Positions 24,041-34,380 of a stretch of DNA of 64,000 nt are shown here, one piece after another. Position 1 is the first letter of the stretch. Every line of letters begins with the position of its first letter. A model generated the notes under the pieces. It was not told the DNA's origin. It ran no database searches and saw only the letters and a program-made list of their open reading frames with translations. The translations under genes were made by a program, and so were the position numbers. The stretch is from Albugo candida (lineage: Eukaryota > Oomycota > Peronosporomycetes > Albuginales), in NCBI GenBank assembly GCA_040437565.1, contig JBDOQK010000007.1, positions 660,189 to 724,188 of the forward strand. The letters are read 5' to 3'.

Positions 24041-24290
24041 GGAGGGTGTTAAGGGGTCCGCCCCAGATCAGTCGGTTAAGCACTTGAGCGCACCGAGCCC
24101 CTGACGGAAGTTGTTAGTTCGATCCCCGGCAGTGTGGGCAGCGGTTTGAGCCCACCCAAGCAATAAGCTTGGACAATATCTGCCTCCCTATGTTTGAAGT
24201 CAAACTTGAGTGATATTCACACGGTCAGGGGCTCATGATAGGATAAGGAAGGTAGTTAGAGCATCAGATAAAGAGTGTAATGAAATCTTT
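24041..24290 (+). repeat. tRNA-derived SINE, copy 1
   Basis: The 5' part looks like a tRNA, with an A-box-like stretch around TCAGTCGGTTAAGC and a B box GTTCGATCC (TTAGTTCGATCCCCGG, near 24114-24130). A non-tRNA body follows. The body from the B box to GTGTAATGAAATC recurs with scattered differences at 48512-48692. A pol III promoter plus dispersed diverged copies is the SINE pattern. The tRNA part sits in a longer repeated unit, so it is not a functional tRNA gene. Confidence 0.75.
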
Positions 24291-24514
24291 GACAAGATAG
24301 GAGGGTATTATGGATACATTAAAGAAGCTGTTCGTCAAATTGCGAGTATACGATAATCCTATCAAAGTTGTCTTTTGCAGTACCGGCTATCTAATGTCGT
24401 TACCATACATGGTGAGTCGTTACTCGTGGCAAAGGTAGAATCAAATTGCTTCCGTTTGTTGCTTTGTTCAAGATCCACGTCTGCCTTAATTCCTAGAGTA
24501 TAATGATGCTGACG

Positions 24515-26515
24515 GATGACGTCTTGCCCGAGCCTGTCTGTCCATACGCAAAAACAGTCGCATTTTATCCATCAAAGAAGCGATCGAGCAGAGGAGGAAT
24601 CAGTTGCGTGTAAATGTCCTCCTGGCTGCTCTCGGGTGGATACACACCCTTCGAGTGAGCTTCAGAGCGTGCTACTAGCACGACTAAATACTCAGCGTGA
24701 AGAGTACCTACGACAAGCGGAAGAGCTGGTCCATTTTGCGCAGCTAAATGATTCAATCATTCGCCTTGGAAGCAAGCCGACGGCGGCCTCTGTTAAGAGC
24801 AATAATCTTGGGTGACTTAGAAACAGTGAAGAGCGCCAAAGGAGAAAACCAGGTGAGGTGCCTGTTTCAAGTGCGGAAAAGAAGGTCATTACAAACGAGA
24901 CTGCAATCAAGAAGTCAAGAAGGATTTCGCACTGGCAGTTGCAGACAATGTCGACGGCACATGCCAATGGATTTTGGATGGTGGATCGAGTCGTCATCTT
25001 GTGACGACACCATCACAGCTTTACAATACAATGGAATGTGAAGAAGAGTGCCTGCTTCCAAAGGGAGAGAGTCTAAAAATGCAACTCAAGGGAAACGCCT
25101 ATGTGTAGTACTCGTCGATGGTGATCTTCGTCGCATCAAGCTAAGCGACGTCTACTACTCGGCAGATCTTCCGTGGAATATACTTTCGTATGGAAGAATT
25201 GAAGAAAAAGGTTATGACCTTCGTTATGATGGACTTACACGCTCGATGGTCCGACGCAGCGACGGTTTTAAGATCTTCGATGTTGACAATGACAACAATA
25301 ACGTATTAGTGGTACGTGTTGTGACCGAGGATCTAGTTAGTCATGGTGCCAGGAAAGATGAAGACTACACATTTTCAGCTCTCGATCAAGCTATTAATTC
25401 AGCAATCCCCGATACACAAGCAGGAAGCCTACTGGATTCTACTTGCGATTTGCACATCTGGCCTATGACACCATCGAGAGGATGGCAAACGATCCAGAGA
25501 GTGGCATATTTCTTACGAATAAGGAAAGGCTAGCGTTCATAACATGCGCACAGGGCAAGCAGACGCGCAATAATCAGTCGACCAAAGACACTGGAATAAA
25601 TGCTCCTATCGACCGAGTAGGTGGCGCTATCTGTAGCGATATCGAGGGTCCAATCACTCCAATCGACAGGTGTGGAAACAGGTACCTTATTAATTTCGTG
25701 GATCACAAAAGCAACTACTGCCNNNNNNNNNNNNNNNNNNNNNNNNNNNNNNNNNNNNNNNNNNNNNNNNNNNNNNNNNNNNNNNNNNNNNNNNNNNNNN
25801 NNNNNNNNNNNNNNNNNNNNNNGACGTCTACTACTCGGCAGATCTTCCGTGGAATATACTTTCGTATGGAAGAATTGAAGAAAAAGGTTATGACCTTCGT
25901 TATGATGGACTTACACGCTCGATGGTCCGACGCAGCGACGGTTTTAAGATCTTCGATGTTGACAATGACAACAATAACGTATTAGTGGTACGTGTTGTGA
26001 CCGAGGATCTAGTTAGTCATGGTGCCAGGAAAGATGAAGACTACACATTTTCAGCTCTCGATCAAGCTATTAATTCAGCAATCCCCGATACACAAGCAGG
26101 AAGCCTACTGGATTCTACTTGCGATTTGCACATCTGGCCTATGACACCATCGAGAGGATGGCAAACGATCCAGAGAGTGGCATATTTCTTACGAATAAGG
26201 AAAGGCTAGCGTTCATAACATGCGCACAGGGCAAGCAGACGCGCAATAATCAGTCGACCAAAGACACTGGAATAAATGCTCCTATCGACCGAGTAGGTGG
26301 CGCTATCTGTAGCGATATCGAGGGTCCAATCACTCCAATCGACAGGTGTGGAAACAGGTACCTTATTAATTTCGTGGATCACAAAAGCAACTACTGCCGT
26401 GTATTTCTGGCAAAAACGAAGGACAAGGCGACCAAGTCATTCGAGAACTTCCTCGTATACTCTGAGAAGAGCATCGCATCTGCTAGAAAGATTGTATTCG
26501 TTTACAAGTGACTGC
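24515..26515 (+). mobile_element. Ty1/copia LTR retrotransposon fossil, partial
   Basis: Remains of the gag end and start of pol: a CCHC zinc knuckle near 24865, a protease-like WILDGGSS stretch near 24970, a GAG-pre-integrase region and the start of integrase (LINFVDHKSNYC). Reverse transcriptase, RNase H and flanking LTRs are not visible. It is broken, with several breaks and 3' loss, and looks old. Wording differs from the other two Copia copies, so it is a separate family. Gap 25723-25822 repeats its flank (25147-25722 equals 25823-26398), so the apparent length is inflated by assembly. Confidence 0.85.
25723..25822. other. Assembly gap, flanks duplicated (576 bp)
   Basis: 25147-25722 recurs exactly at 25823-26398 (offset 676). 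Confidence 0.93.
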
Positions 26516-26583
26516 ATTGAAGTAGGATACATGCCTTCAAAAAATTGTGCAAAGAGAGGTGCCGGATAATCGAAATCCATTTA

Positions 26584-26814
26584 AGTGGTAGTAGTACCAA
26601 GTTTTGTTTATACTATGATATTCGTTCAAGAAGGAGGCTTTCTCACAAAAACTCCAATTCCCTACACTGGTAATCTAGTTTGTGGAATGCGCATCCTCTA
26701 TCAAATATACATGCTGCTTCACGTCACTCCTACGCAGCAGATAAGATTGGTTCGAAAGATTGGGTGAGGCGAGATGCCGCTGCGTTTTTGGAATAACTCA
26801 AATTTATTCAACTG
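26584..26814 (+). repeat. Dispersed repeat B, copy 1
   Basis: About 230 bp that recur in inverted orientation at 30745-30976 with high but not perfect similarity. Shared landmarks are CTACTACCAC at one end and the segment around GCGAGATGCCGCTGCGTTT at the other. Partial copies lie near 30990-31090 and 34870-35000. It could be the LTR or end of an unidentified element. Confidence 0.75.
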
Positions 26815-28004
26815 TGGCGTTTCTGATAGAGTACTAGATCCACTACTCCAAACTCCAACTTGTTTGCAAATTACATTTCCAGATCACGAATACGGTAGTC
26901 GGTAGGCGGAGATACGGCGATCTGGTTGTGGTCGCCCGTTGTCGTTTGCGCGCGCTCGGCGCCCGTGGGAACGAGAGGCCTTATCGGTACATGTACTGCG
27001 ACAACAGGTATCCCAGGTTTATCATGTTCCCGACCAGTATGCCCATTCAGACTTGGTCTCTAAGGTCAAGTTGAAGTGCTGAACAGCCTCCCGTCAAGGA
27101 TTTTCGTCTACATTGCCGTCACGTCTATGCACGGAACGTTCTTTTTCTCGCCAAGCCGTGAAAACGGTTATTCGTTAATAACTTTTGCTACGTAACCGCT
27201 AGTCCAGTTATACTTTCCAGGATACTGTATTATGGTGGTACACACCTTTGTGCCAAAGGGTTTCGGTCTACCTAGTATAGGGTAGAAGTTATGTCACAAG
27301 AAGATCATCATAAAAACGCAGTTATATATGCCTATTGCACTTTGAATTCATATTATCAACTACCCTTAGTGATCTTGACAATCGCTTTTATTATTCTGCC
27401 TGTTCTGGTATATTTTGTCGCACTGTATTACGTCATCGAGGTGTTCATCAATCCCTTATATAACTAATCAAATTAATGTTGTATCATACAAAAAAAACGA
27501 AAGTAGGTGTTGATCCTACATCTTCGTGAGGTCCAAAAATTGCAAGTACTCGTTTATCTATCTTTTATGTCCTTTTCGATACTTTGATTATCGGATGATT
27601 TTTTTTACCAGATGCCAAGACAAAAAGCAGCTCATAGAGATATGTATCTTCTAATTAAAACCAAAATATCATTGTATCATCAGCTACCAAGTTTTTCTGA
27701 ATTTGGAGGGATATTGTATTCTTGCTCTTATCCAAAGGACGCACCCTGTTTCAATACACGACCCATTCTACAATCAAACGTAATAGAAAGTACCGAAAAA
27801 CCATGATCAGTGTTTTCTGAGCTTTTATCCAAACCTCTTCGCAATTCAAATGGACAATAGGGTGACCTTTATAGACACTTCTATCCGTCAGAAACCGTGA
27901 GAATGAGGCTAGAAAAGAACAAGAATGACGTTTAGACAACAATAGTGAGGAACCATTTTAAACAATATCGCTTGAGAAAAGACGGTAGACTTGGTTCGGA
28001 AACC
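26815..28004. other. Mostly intergenic
   Basis: Apart from the small membrane-protein frame at 27291-27467 and a 64-codon + frame at 27612-27806 (no motif), I see nothing recognisable. The stretch 26900-27000 is more GC-rich than its surroundings. Confidence 0.5.
27291..27467 (+). CDS. Small single-span membrane protein, hypothetical
   Basis: A complete ATG-to-TAA frame of 58 residues. Residues 1-20 are polar (MSQEDHHKN...), about 24-47 form one strongly hydrophobic segment (LPLVILTIAFIILPVLVYFV), and the tail is short and aromatic. I recognise no family. A clean hydrophobic segment with polar flanks is more than expected by chance in this AT-rich spacer, but a chance frame or an exon of a larger gene cannot be excluded. 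Confidence 0.35.
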   Translation: MSQEDHHKNAVIYAYCTLNSYYQLPLVILTIAFIILPVLVYFVALYYVIEVFINPLYN

Positions 28005-28260
28005 AATGCACTTGCGGGTAGCCCACCTGGTTGTTGGATGCTTTACGATGTGATGCCCGCTGGTTCAAATTCCGGCGTTAGTAAATAGGCCGCGGTAGGG
28101 CCCCTCGGCGGAGGCAAAGATTACTCCAGCTAAATATCAATCTACTCAATGAAGCTATGGACTGGTCAATACCGCTGGCAACTACACCAGGAAATAACTG
28201 TACAGGGGCTCTTCAGAGCCATCTATACTAGTGATTAGAATACCGCCAAACTATGGTAAC
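28005..28260 (+). repeat. Possible second tRNA-related SINE
   Basis: Contains GGGTAGCCCACCTGGTTG (A-box-like) followed about 45 bp later by GGTTCAAATTCC (B-box-like with one extra base), then an unrelated body. The spacing fits a pol III promoter of tRNA origin. Only one copy is visible in this window, so the repeat status is inference. Confidence 0.4.
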
Positions 28261-28327
28261 AAACGGTGTCTACATATGAGTACTATGGGCGAACACCATT
28301 CACTGAGCACTTACCAACAAGCCACAC

Positions 28328-28420
28328 TTGAAGATGTATATATTACTAGAATTGTACGTCAAAGGCTTCCATAAATGCCAAGACCACAGTAAATAACATA
28401 CGCTACGCGACATAAAGATA
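28328..28420 (+). repeat. Repeat A terminus, degraded copy
   Basis: Resembles the LTR-like end seen at 35478 (TGTATATATTACTAGAATT here, TGTCTATATTACTAGAATTA there), followed by a diverged TAAATAACATA stretch. An old solo fragment. Confidence 0.5.
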
Positions 28421-28959
28421 GGGACAGCCCTTTTTATTCGCAAAATTTTGCTCAATTATCCGTTTTGTCGAAATGAGATATTTCCTACGTCGAACAAAGC
28501 ATTTCTTGTATTGTTTGTTGAAGTGCACGTGAGAAATTTGGAGTGAAGATATATGGACCTGCGCGCCATATTGCTAGTATACACCACTAGCACTTGACCA
28601 CAAAGTCAGATAAGGGGCTGTATTCACCTCTAATCAACATGACTGCATGATCTTAAATGCTTTACAGATTACTCATAGTCGGATTTTGTGTATTCCTTAG
28701 CGATGTCATGGGGCGAAAGCCGCCTCTGACCGAGTACAAGCAAGGGCAAATTGACACACTCTGGTCGAAAAAGCAAGTCGCCGGGCGATTGCTGAAAGAG
28801 CCCTGGAAAGAAACTGACGCCTGGCCCGCGTGACCTGCGGTGCATGAAATCGGCGCTTATTTGTCCGCTGCTGCTATCGCCAACACCATGGTGACACCAA
28901 AGGTGAGCAAGTGAATCGTTCAGCGCATACTCCAGCGAGCACCTCATCTTTTCTACAAG

Positions 28960-29466
28960 CTAGGAAAGTACCTGGAATCACTTAATTTTGGAGACACGAT
29001 CGAGGTGTCGGGAACAAAAGGAAAATCGACGTACCTTGGAAAGGGAAAATTAAAGATCAAGCGCCGAGTCACTGATGCGAATGCAGAAATTCGTTCAGCA
29101 AAGAAAATCGGAATGATTGCAGGAGGCACTGGAATCACCCCAATGATGCAGATATTACGTCGGGCATTGACAGATCCAAAGTATGCTCGTTTAGAATCTG
29201 GACAATCTTTCCTTACAACCTCTTCCTGTGAATAGGGATCAAACAGAATTTTTCACTTATTTGCAATCACAATTGATCGTGACGCCAGTCCGACTTGGAA
29301 ATACTCTGTCGGATTTGTGTCCGAAGATATGATTCGCGAGCATTTACCCCCACCAGCTTCCGATGTACAAATTTTCATGTGTGGACCTCCGCCAATGCTA
29401 ACATACGCTGTGCAACCGGCTTGGGAGCGTCTCGGTTATGAAAAAAGTATGCTGTTTGCATTTTAA
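28960..29466 (+). pseudogene. NADH-cytochrome b5 reductase, truncated and frame-broken
   Basis: The intact enzyme passes electrons from NADH through FAD to cytochrome b5. Visible parts are KYLESLNFGDTIEVSG, the NAD-binding MIAGGTGITPMMQILRRAL (from about 29113), [16 protein letters not shown], the second nucleotide motif MCGPPPM, and a typical C-terminus [11 protein letters not shown] with TAA at 29464. An acceptor-like AG precedes 28960. The FAD-binding half (the RxYxxxS motif) is not found upstream, and the frame changes at least twice between about 29190 and 29300, where an ANxTE-type stretch should lie. I read it as a 5'-truncated, decayed copy. Sequencing indels could explain the frame changes but not the missing half. 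It converges on the coiled-coil gene, whose stop lies about 30 bp away once the gap duplicate is discounted. Confidence 0.75.
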
Positions 29467-29613
29467 CATTTTCCGGAAAATACAATTGCACAGCGCTATA
29501 CGATTTGACGTGTCAGACTGTTTGTTTTGCGATTCAATAGAGACGTATATGTGTTTTGTGGATCGACTTGTATTCTTTCCTTGGTCTTCCTCTGTGCGAG
29601 AATCAATTGATTG

Positions 29614-29713
29614 NNNNNNNNNNNNNNNNNNNNNNNNNNNNNNNNNNNNNNNNNNNNNNNNNNNNNNNNNNNNNNNNNNNNNNNNNNNNNNNNNNNNNNN
29701 NNNNNNNNNNNNN
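29614..29713. other. Assembly gap, flanks duplicated (119 bp)
   Basis: 29495-29613 recurs exactly at 29714-29832 (offset 219). Confidence 0.9.
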
Positions 29714-29714
29714 G

Positions 29715-30465
29715 CTATACGATTTGACGTGTCAGACTGTTTGTTTTGCGATTCAATAGAGACGTATATGTGTTTTGTGGATCGACTTGTATTCTTTCCT
29801 TGGTCTTCCTCTGTGCGAGAATCAATTGATTGAGAGAAGATTTGATGTGATCACGACTCATGGCCTCCTCACACCCAGTTTCCGAAGCCAAGGAGCGACC
29901 GATGCAATTACTGATCGCGATGTTGTCGCGTTGATCACTGTGTTGACCATCGAATGCGGGATGATTCCACGAGCTGTGATGTATATCAACACCTTGTGGG
30001 AGGAATGCGGATGTAATATCATCAACCTTCAGATCATGTGCAAACTGTACAATGTCACCACTGAAAGACTCCTCATTCTCAGCGTCAATATTCAGCTTCT
30101 CGTTAGCTCTCGCATATTGAATAATCCTCAGCATATGGGTGAGAACGTTCTGAGAACATTCAATAGCATCACACACAGATTCATCCGTGACACGAGATCC
30201 GACATTATCGCCTTGCACTCGCCTAATATGATCAACCAAGTGCCCAACACCGCTTTAATTCCGGTGAAAAGTATGTCATAGTGTCCATACTCTGCTTTTA
30301 CTCGTTCCAACATTGCAAGACTTGGAGTATATATTTGGTTGTGCTCTCCATTTACGTTGCGTCTAGCTTCATGATTAAGTTTTTTTTCTCTCGAATCCTT
30401 TCCTCACTGTCGGTGTTTGACTGTTGCAAGGTAAGCAGGCGGTGTTCGTTTTCATGCAGTTGCAT
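29715..30465 (-). CDS. Coiled-coil protein resembling outer dynein arm docking factor (ODAD3/CCDC151-like), partial
   Basis: The minus-strand frame 30239-29715 encodes HLVDHIRRVQGDNV, then VLTHMLRIIQYARANEKL, an acidic stretch and a hydrophilic tail. Upstream in shifted frames lie the coiled-coil stretch MQLHENEHRLLTLQQ (from 30465) and YTPSLAMLERVKAEYGHYD. The sequence around LFTGIKA...GVGHLVDHI resembles the VKAGVEHL-type segment that I associate with ODA docking coiled coils. The family call is tentative. The frame changes twice: in an eight-A run near 30382 and in a GCGG stretch near 30252. Either single-base sequencing errors or decay would explain this. No intron restores the frame cleanly. 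The N-terminus is not visible. A flagellar role is inference. Confidence 0.45.
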
Positions 30466-30744
30466 AATAAGGATAGAAAGAGAATACGATGATAGAGTGT
30501 AGCAAAAGAAAAAGGTAATTATGTCAACCAATGATTCAAATCATTCAAATTGACTGATTTTTGACATAATCATTGCGCAACTCACAAAATCGTGTTACAG
30601 TGTCTCCTCTCTAATATCGATTTACGTCCGTATCGGACGCTTGCGCTATAAAAAGTAGAATTCTCTACGGAAAGGTCTGCTTTCATGACAGCATAGTTGA
30701 TATACTTTTTAATGCCTGTGGAAAGCAAACTTCAGAATGCCACG

Positions 30745-31090
30745 AGTTGAATAAAGTTGAGTTATCCCAGAAACGCAGCGGCATCTCGCCTCACCCAATC
30801 TTTCGAACCAATATTATCTGCTGCGTAGGAGTGACGTGAAGCAGCATGTTATATTTAATAGAGGGTGCGCATTCCACAAACTAGATTACCAGTGAGGGGA
30901 ATTGGAGTTTTTGTGAGAAAACCTCCTTGAACGAATGTCATAGTATGAACAAAAAACTTGTTACTACTACCACTTTGTACGAGTGCAATAAAGTAGATTA
31001 CTAGTGCACGAATTCGAATTTTTGTAAGAAAGGCTCCTTCTGGAATGACTGCCATTAGAAGAACAAAATTTCTTAATTGTACCACTTTGA
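30745..31090 (-). repeat. Dispersed repeat B, copy 2 plus tandem partial copy
   Basis: 30745-30976 is the inverted counterpart of 26584-26814. It is followed directly by a diverged partial repeat (about 30988-31088) sharing the TTTTTGTGAGAAA and CTACCACTTTG-type landmarks. The inverted pair brackets the cytochrome b5 reductase remnant and the coiled-coil gene. Confidence 0.7.
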
Positions 31091-31167
31091 TGGATTTGGA
31101 CTATTCAAACACGTTCTTGCATCTCACCATAATGAAAGACGATACGCTGTTTTGACACATTAACAGT

Positions 31168-32190
31168 ATGACGAAAAAGGTATACGTAGTTTGCTCCAGT
31201 AGAGAACTAGAACAACCACTTCTATTTGTGAAGTATGAGAGTTCCGATCATCAAGATCAGCTATTGATGCATTGGACGCGTAAGAGGAAAGCTGCTTCCC
31301 CAATTCGATCTATTCTCCAGCTACTTTTTCCGTTCTTCAGAGATTTCAGCATCTGTTCCATCTTCTAAAATCCTCTTTCATTCGAATTCTCAAGTCTGCT
31401 TTAAACAATGTGGAACAGGAAATCATCTCCCTGACGCAGGAGGAAGATTCTCTTTTGCAGGGCCTCAAAGTCCAAATGTGTGACCTGAAATAACTCCAAA
31501 TCGTTCTCATCATGAAGTACACAGGAACGACATCGAAAGCGAGAATCAGTTCATGCCAAATTTGAAGAGCTGCTTCAAGAGTCGTGGAAGCATGTACGTA
31601 ACCCTCGTCTGATTTCTCAGAGAATGATTTTTCGTGGAATAGGACCAAATCGCAATTTTTCGAGCCGATACCGCATTGACGACGTCATCGCCTGCACAAT
31701 TGCATTAATCAGAAGCAGAAGTGTTCGATCTTGATGTCGAAAAAATCAAATCGGAAAAGATACATCAAGTGCTTTGGGATTTAGAAGGAGCCAATGAATC
31801 GCTAGGTTCATTCGTCAACGTTGTACTACGTTTTGTCAATCCACTAAGGACACTTCTGTTCTAGATTTCCAGCTTGTAGACGTAGAAGCGTATTNNNNNN
31901 NNNNNNNNNNNNNNNNNNNNNNNNNNNNNNNNNNNNNNNNNNNNNNNNNNNNNNNNNNNNNNNNNNNNNNNNNNNNNNNNNNNNNNNNNNNNNNACATCA
32001 AGTGCTTTGGGATTTAGAAGGAGCCAATGAATCGCTAGGTTCATTCGTCAACGTTGTACTACGTTTTGTCAATCCACTAAGGACACTTCTGTTCTAGATT
32101 TCCAGCTTGTAGACGTAGAAGCGTATTTTTCCGAACTCGATCTTGTTCTGGCGCAATTCGCTTCCGCTGACTTAAATTCAAGTTGAGTGT
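31168..32190 (+). pseudogene. Unrecognised protein-coding remnant
   Basis: Several + strand stretches read like protein but in different frames: MTKKVYVVCSSRELEQPLLF (31168), a helical FIRILKSALNNVEQEIISL stretch (about 31380), FDLDVEKIKSEKIHQVLWDL (about 31730) and LVDVEAYFSELDLVLAQFAS (about 32108). Gap 31895-31994 repeats its flank (31762-31894 equals 31995-32127), which disturbs the last part. I recognise no family. It may be one decayed gene or one gene with missed introns. Confidence 0.35.
31895..31994. other. Assembly gap, flanks duplicated (133 bp)
   Basis: 31762-31894 recurs exactly at 31995-32127 (offset 233). Confidence 0.9.
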
Positions 32191-32376
32191 TGACAACAGC
32201 GGATGCTTCAACACATGAGAATTGTAGCATCAATTTAATTCAAGTACGTCATAAAAACAGGGTGGTATCGTCAAACGAAAAAAAACTGTTGTGCAATTTC
32301 GGTAATAGAGTCGTTTGTTTCCATAGTGGAAGAAATGTTGAGAAAAAAAGAAGAGCTGAAAAAGGACAATGCACAC

Positions 32377-32720
32377 TCAAGTCTTCCCTGCTTGTTCTAG
32401 ATTTTGGCGTGCCTTACGCACTAGGTCTTGGAGATCCTTGGTGAGCTTTGAGGCGAACTCTGAGATGGGTTGTGGATCCATATCATCATAGTCTTTGTGT
32501 TCGTGAGAAATCAGATTGGATACTTTTCTTCCAGTATCAATCTCAAACGGGGTGAGCTTAGTAGACGCGTTTACTGAAGTGGCGTGCGCGTATTCTACCA
32601 TACCAAGTAACTTGGCCCAATTTTCTCCCCTTTATGATAGTAGGCAGCGTAAAGCGTCTTCTAACACCAAGTTTTGGCGTTCTGTTTGTCCATCCGCTTG
32701 CGCTCTATGAGCGGTCGTCG
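32377..32720 (-). mobile_element. Ty3/gypsy fossil fragment (integrase part)
   Basis: The minus strand carries the integrase C-terminal wording of Gypsy elements: QADGQTERQN near 32690, then EYAHATSV...TPFEIDTGRK near 32590. Nothing else of the element is visible around it. It is a broken, short and old fragment. Confidence 0.8.
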
Positions 32721-34026
32721 TGCTTATCTTATAGTAAGAAACTATACAGTTAGAAATTTCTAGGACCATTTTTTACGGCGCGTCATATGAGCCTAGTTTT
32801 ATTAGTGGAGATGACCTACAGGCCACATAATGCTAGGTTTGTCCTACTTTTTATAAAAATGCAATTTTTAGCCCTAGGATCCCTTGCAAATTCGATAAAT
32901 NNNNNNNNNNNNNNNNNNNNNNNNNNNNNNNNNNNNNNNNNNNNNNNNNNNNNNNNNNNNNNNNNNNNNNNNNNNNNNNNNNNNNNNNNNNNNNNNNNNN
33001 TACAGTTAGAAATTTCTAGGACCATTTTTTACGGCGCGTCATATGAGCCTAGTTTTATTAGTGGAGATGACCTACAGGCCACATAATGCTAGGTTTGTCC
33101 TACTTTTTATAAAAATGCAATTTTTAGCCCTAGGATCCCTTGCAAATTCGATAAATTGGACTTCAGATTCGGACTCAGGGCACTCAATTACATCTATTCC
33201 ACATAAATTTGATGGGCTCGCGGAACATTTTGTCGATTTCACGAGACGAATTGCGCTCGTTTCGGAAACCAAGTTGCCTAGCGAATCTACTCGAACGGAT
33301 CTGATATCGTAAGAAATGGTTACCCCAAACGGATTCTTACTCCCAAGAGCTCATTCGAAAGCTCTGGAAATGCTGAGTCGATGACAACCAGACGGTTTGG
33401 TCACTGATGCTCGGTTCGCGCGCTAGGTCAAAATACCAAAAATAGCGGGTTTTGGTGGTTTTTGACCACCAAAACATGGTTCCGGACATCTACCAATACA
33501 TGACGAATCACTGATGGGTGTGAAATGATTTGCTGCGTCGAATGCGCTATACCATGTCGAGAGGGATGAAGAAACACCGACGTTATTCCAGAAATAGTGG
33601 CAAAAATGGCGATTTTTGGCGACACTTTTTGAGTCACGAATGGTACCGTACCNNNNNNNNNNNNNNNNNNNNNNNNNNNNNNNNNNNNNNNNNNNNNNNN
33701 NNNNNNNNNNNNNNNNNNNNNNNNNNNNNNNNNNNNNNNNNNNNNNNNNNNNACCACCAAAACATGGTTCCGGACATCTACCAATACATGACGAATCACT
33801 GATGGGTGTGAAATGATTTGCTGCGTCGAATGCGCTATACCATGTCGAGAGGGATGAAGAAACACCGACGTTATTCCAGAAATAGTGGCAAAAATGGCGA
33901 TTTTTGGCGACACTTTTTGAGTCACGAATGGTACCGTACCATACGCTACAGTGGGTACTTTCTGAACGAGTTTTTTGTAAAACATTCTCCAGAAAAATGC
34001 GCATCTTTTGCGCTACGTCGGATTAG
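32721..34026. other. Unassigned region with two gap-flanking duplications
   Basis: Gap 32901-33000 repeats 156 bp (32745-32900 equals 33001-33156), and gap 33653-33752 repeats 188 bp (33465-33652 equals 33753-33940). An 89-codon + frame at 33043-33312 and short frames near 33500-34040 have no motif I recognise. Confidence 0.5.
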
Positions 34027-34380
34027 GCCACGAGTACGGTAACCTTCGATGAAAATCCCAGTCTCACACTTCCTTCACCAACATTTGAACGGGGAATTGC
34101 AATTGTCATATCGCCGCGCAGCATTCAGAGTGTTTATGCTTCTATCAAGTGGTTACGTCATGTTGGTTGTACGCTACCGGTCGAATTATGGTATCGCGCA
34201 GATGAGTTTCCCTTTATAAACATGATAGAAGGTAAAACTATCGCTACTCATCCGATTATAGCTGACTTGATAGAAACACACCATGTGTTCCTTCGACAAA
34301 TCGATCCAAAGGCCCAGGCTGAATCCTGGTTCACTAAAGTCTACGCTGTTTCGTATTCCGCATTCAAACAACTTCAATGA
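34027..34380 (+). pseudogene. Mannosyltransferase-like (GT71/MNN1-type) N-terminal fragment
   Basis: An open stretch of about 117 codons contains RGIAIVISPRSIQSVYASIK followed by WLRHVGCTLPVELWYRADE and ends at SWFTKVYAVSYSAFKQLQ. In MNN1-type alpha-mannosyltransferases the first two segments form the beginning of the catalytic domain, and the AxxxSxFxxL segment is followed by a LDAD metal-binding site. Here a stop follows immediately and no LDAD is found, so this is a fragment. No start codon is seen. The intact enzyme would act in the Golgi on glycans. Confidence 0.6.

Noticed and set aside
24100-24140. Free-standing tRNA gene
   Set aside because: The B box sits in a repeat with a second diverged copy and no complete cloverleaf, so it is a SINE head.
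28669-28947. 92-codon minus frame in a GC-richer patch as a transferred gene
   Set aside because: No motif recognised and base composition alone is weak evidence.
30523-30580. Short inverted repeat (TTATGTCAA / TTGACATAA)
   Set aside because: Nine-bp arms in AT-rich DNA are expected by chance, and no second copy was seen.
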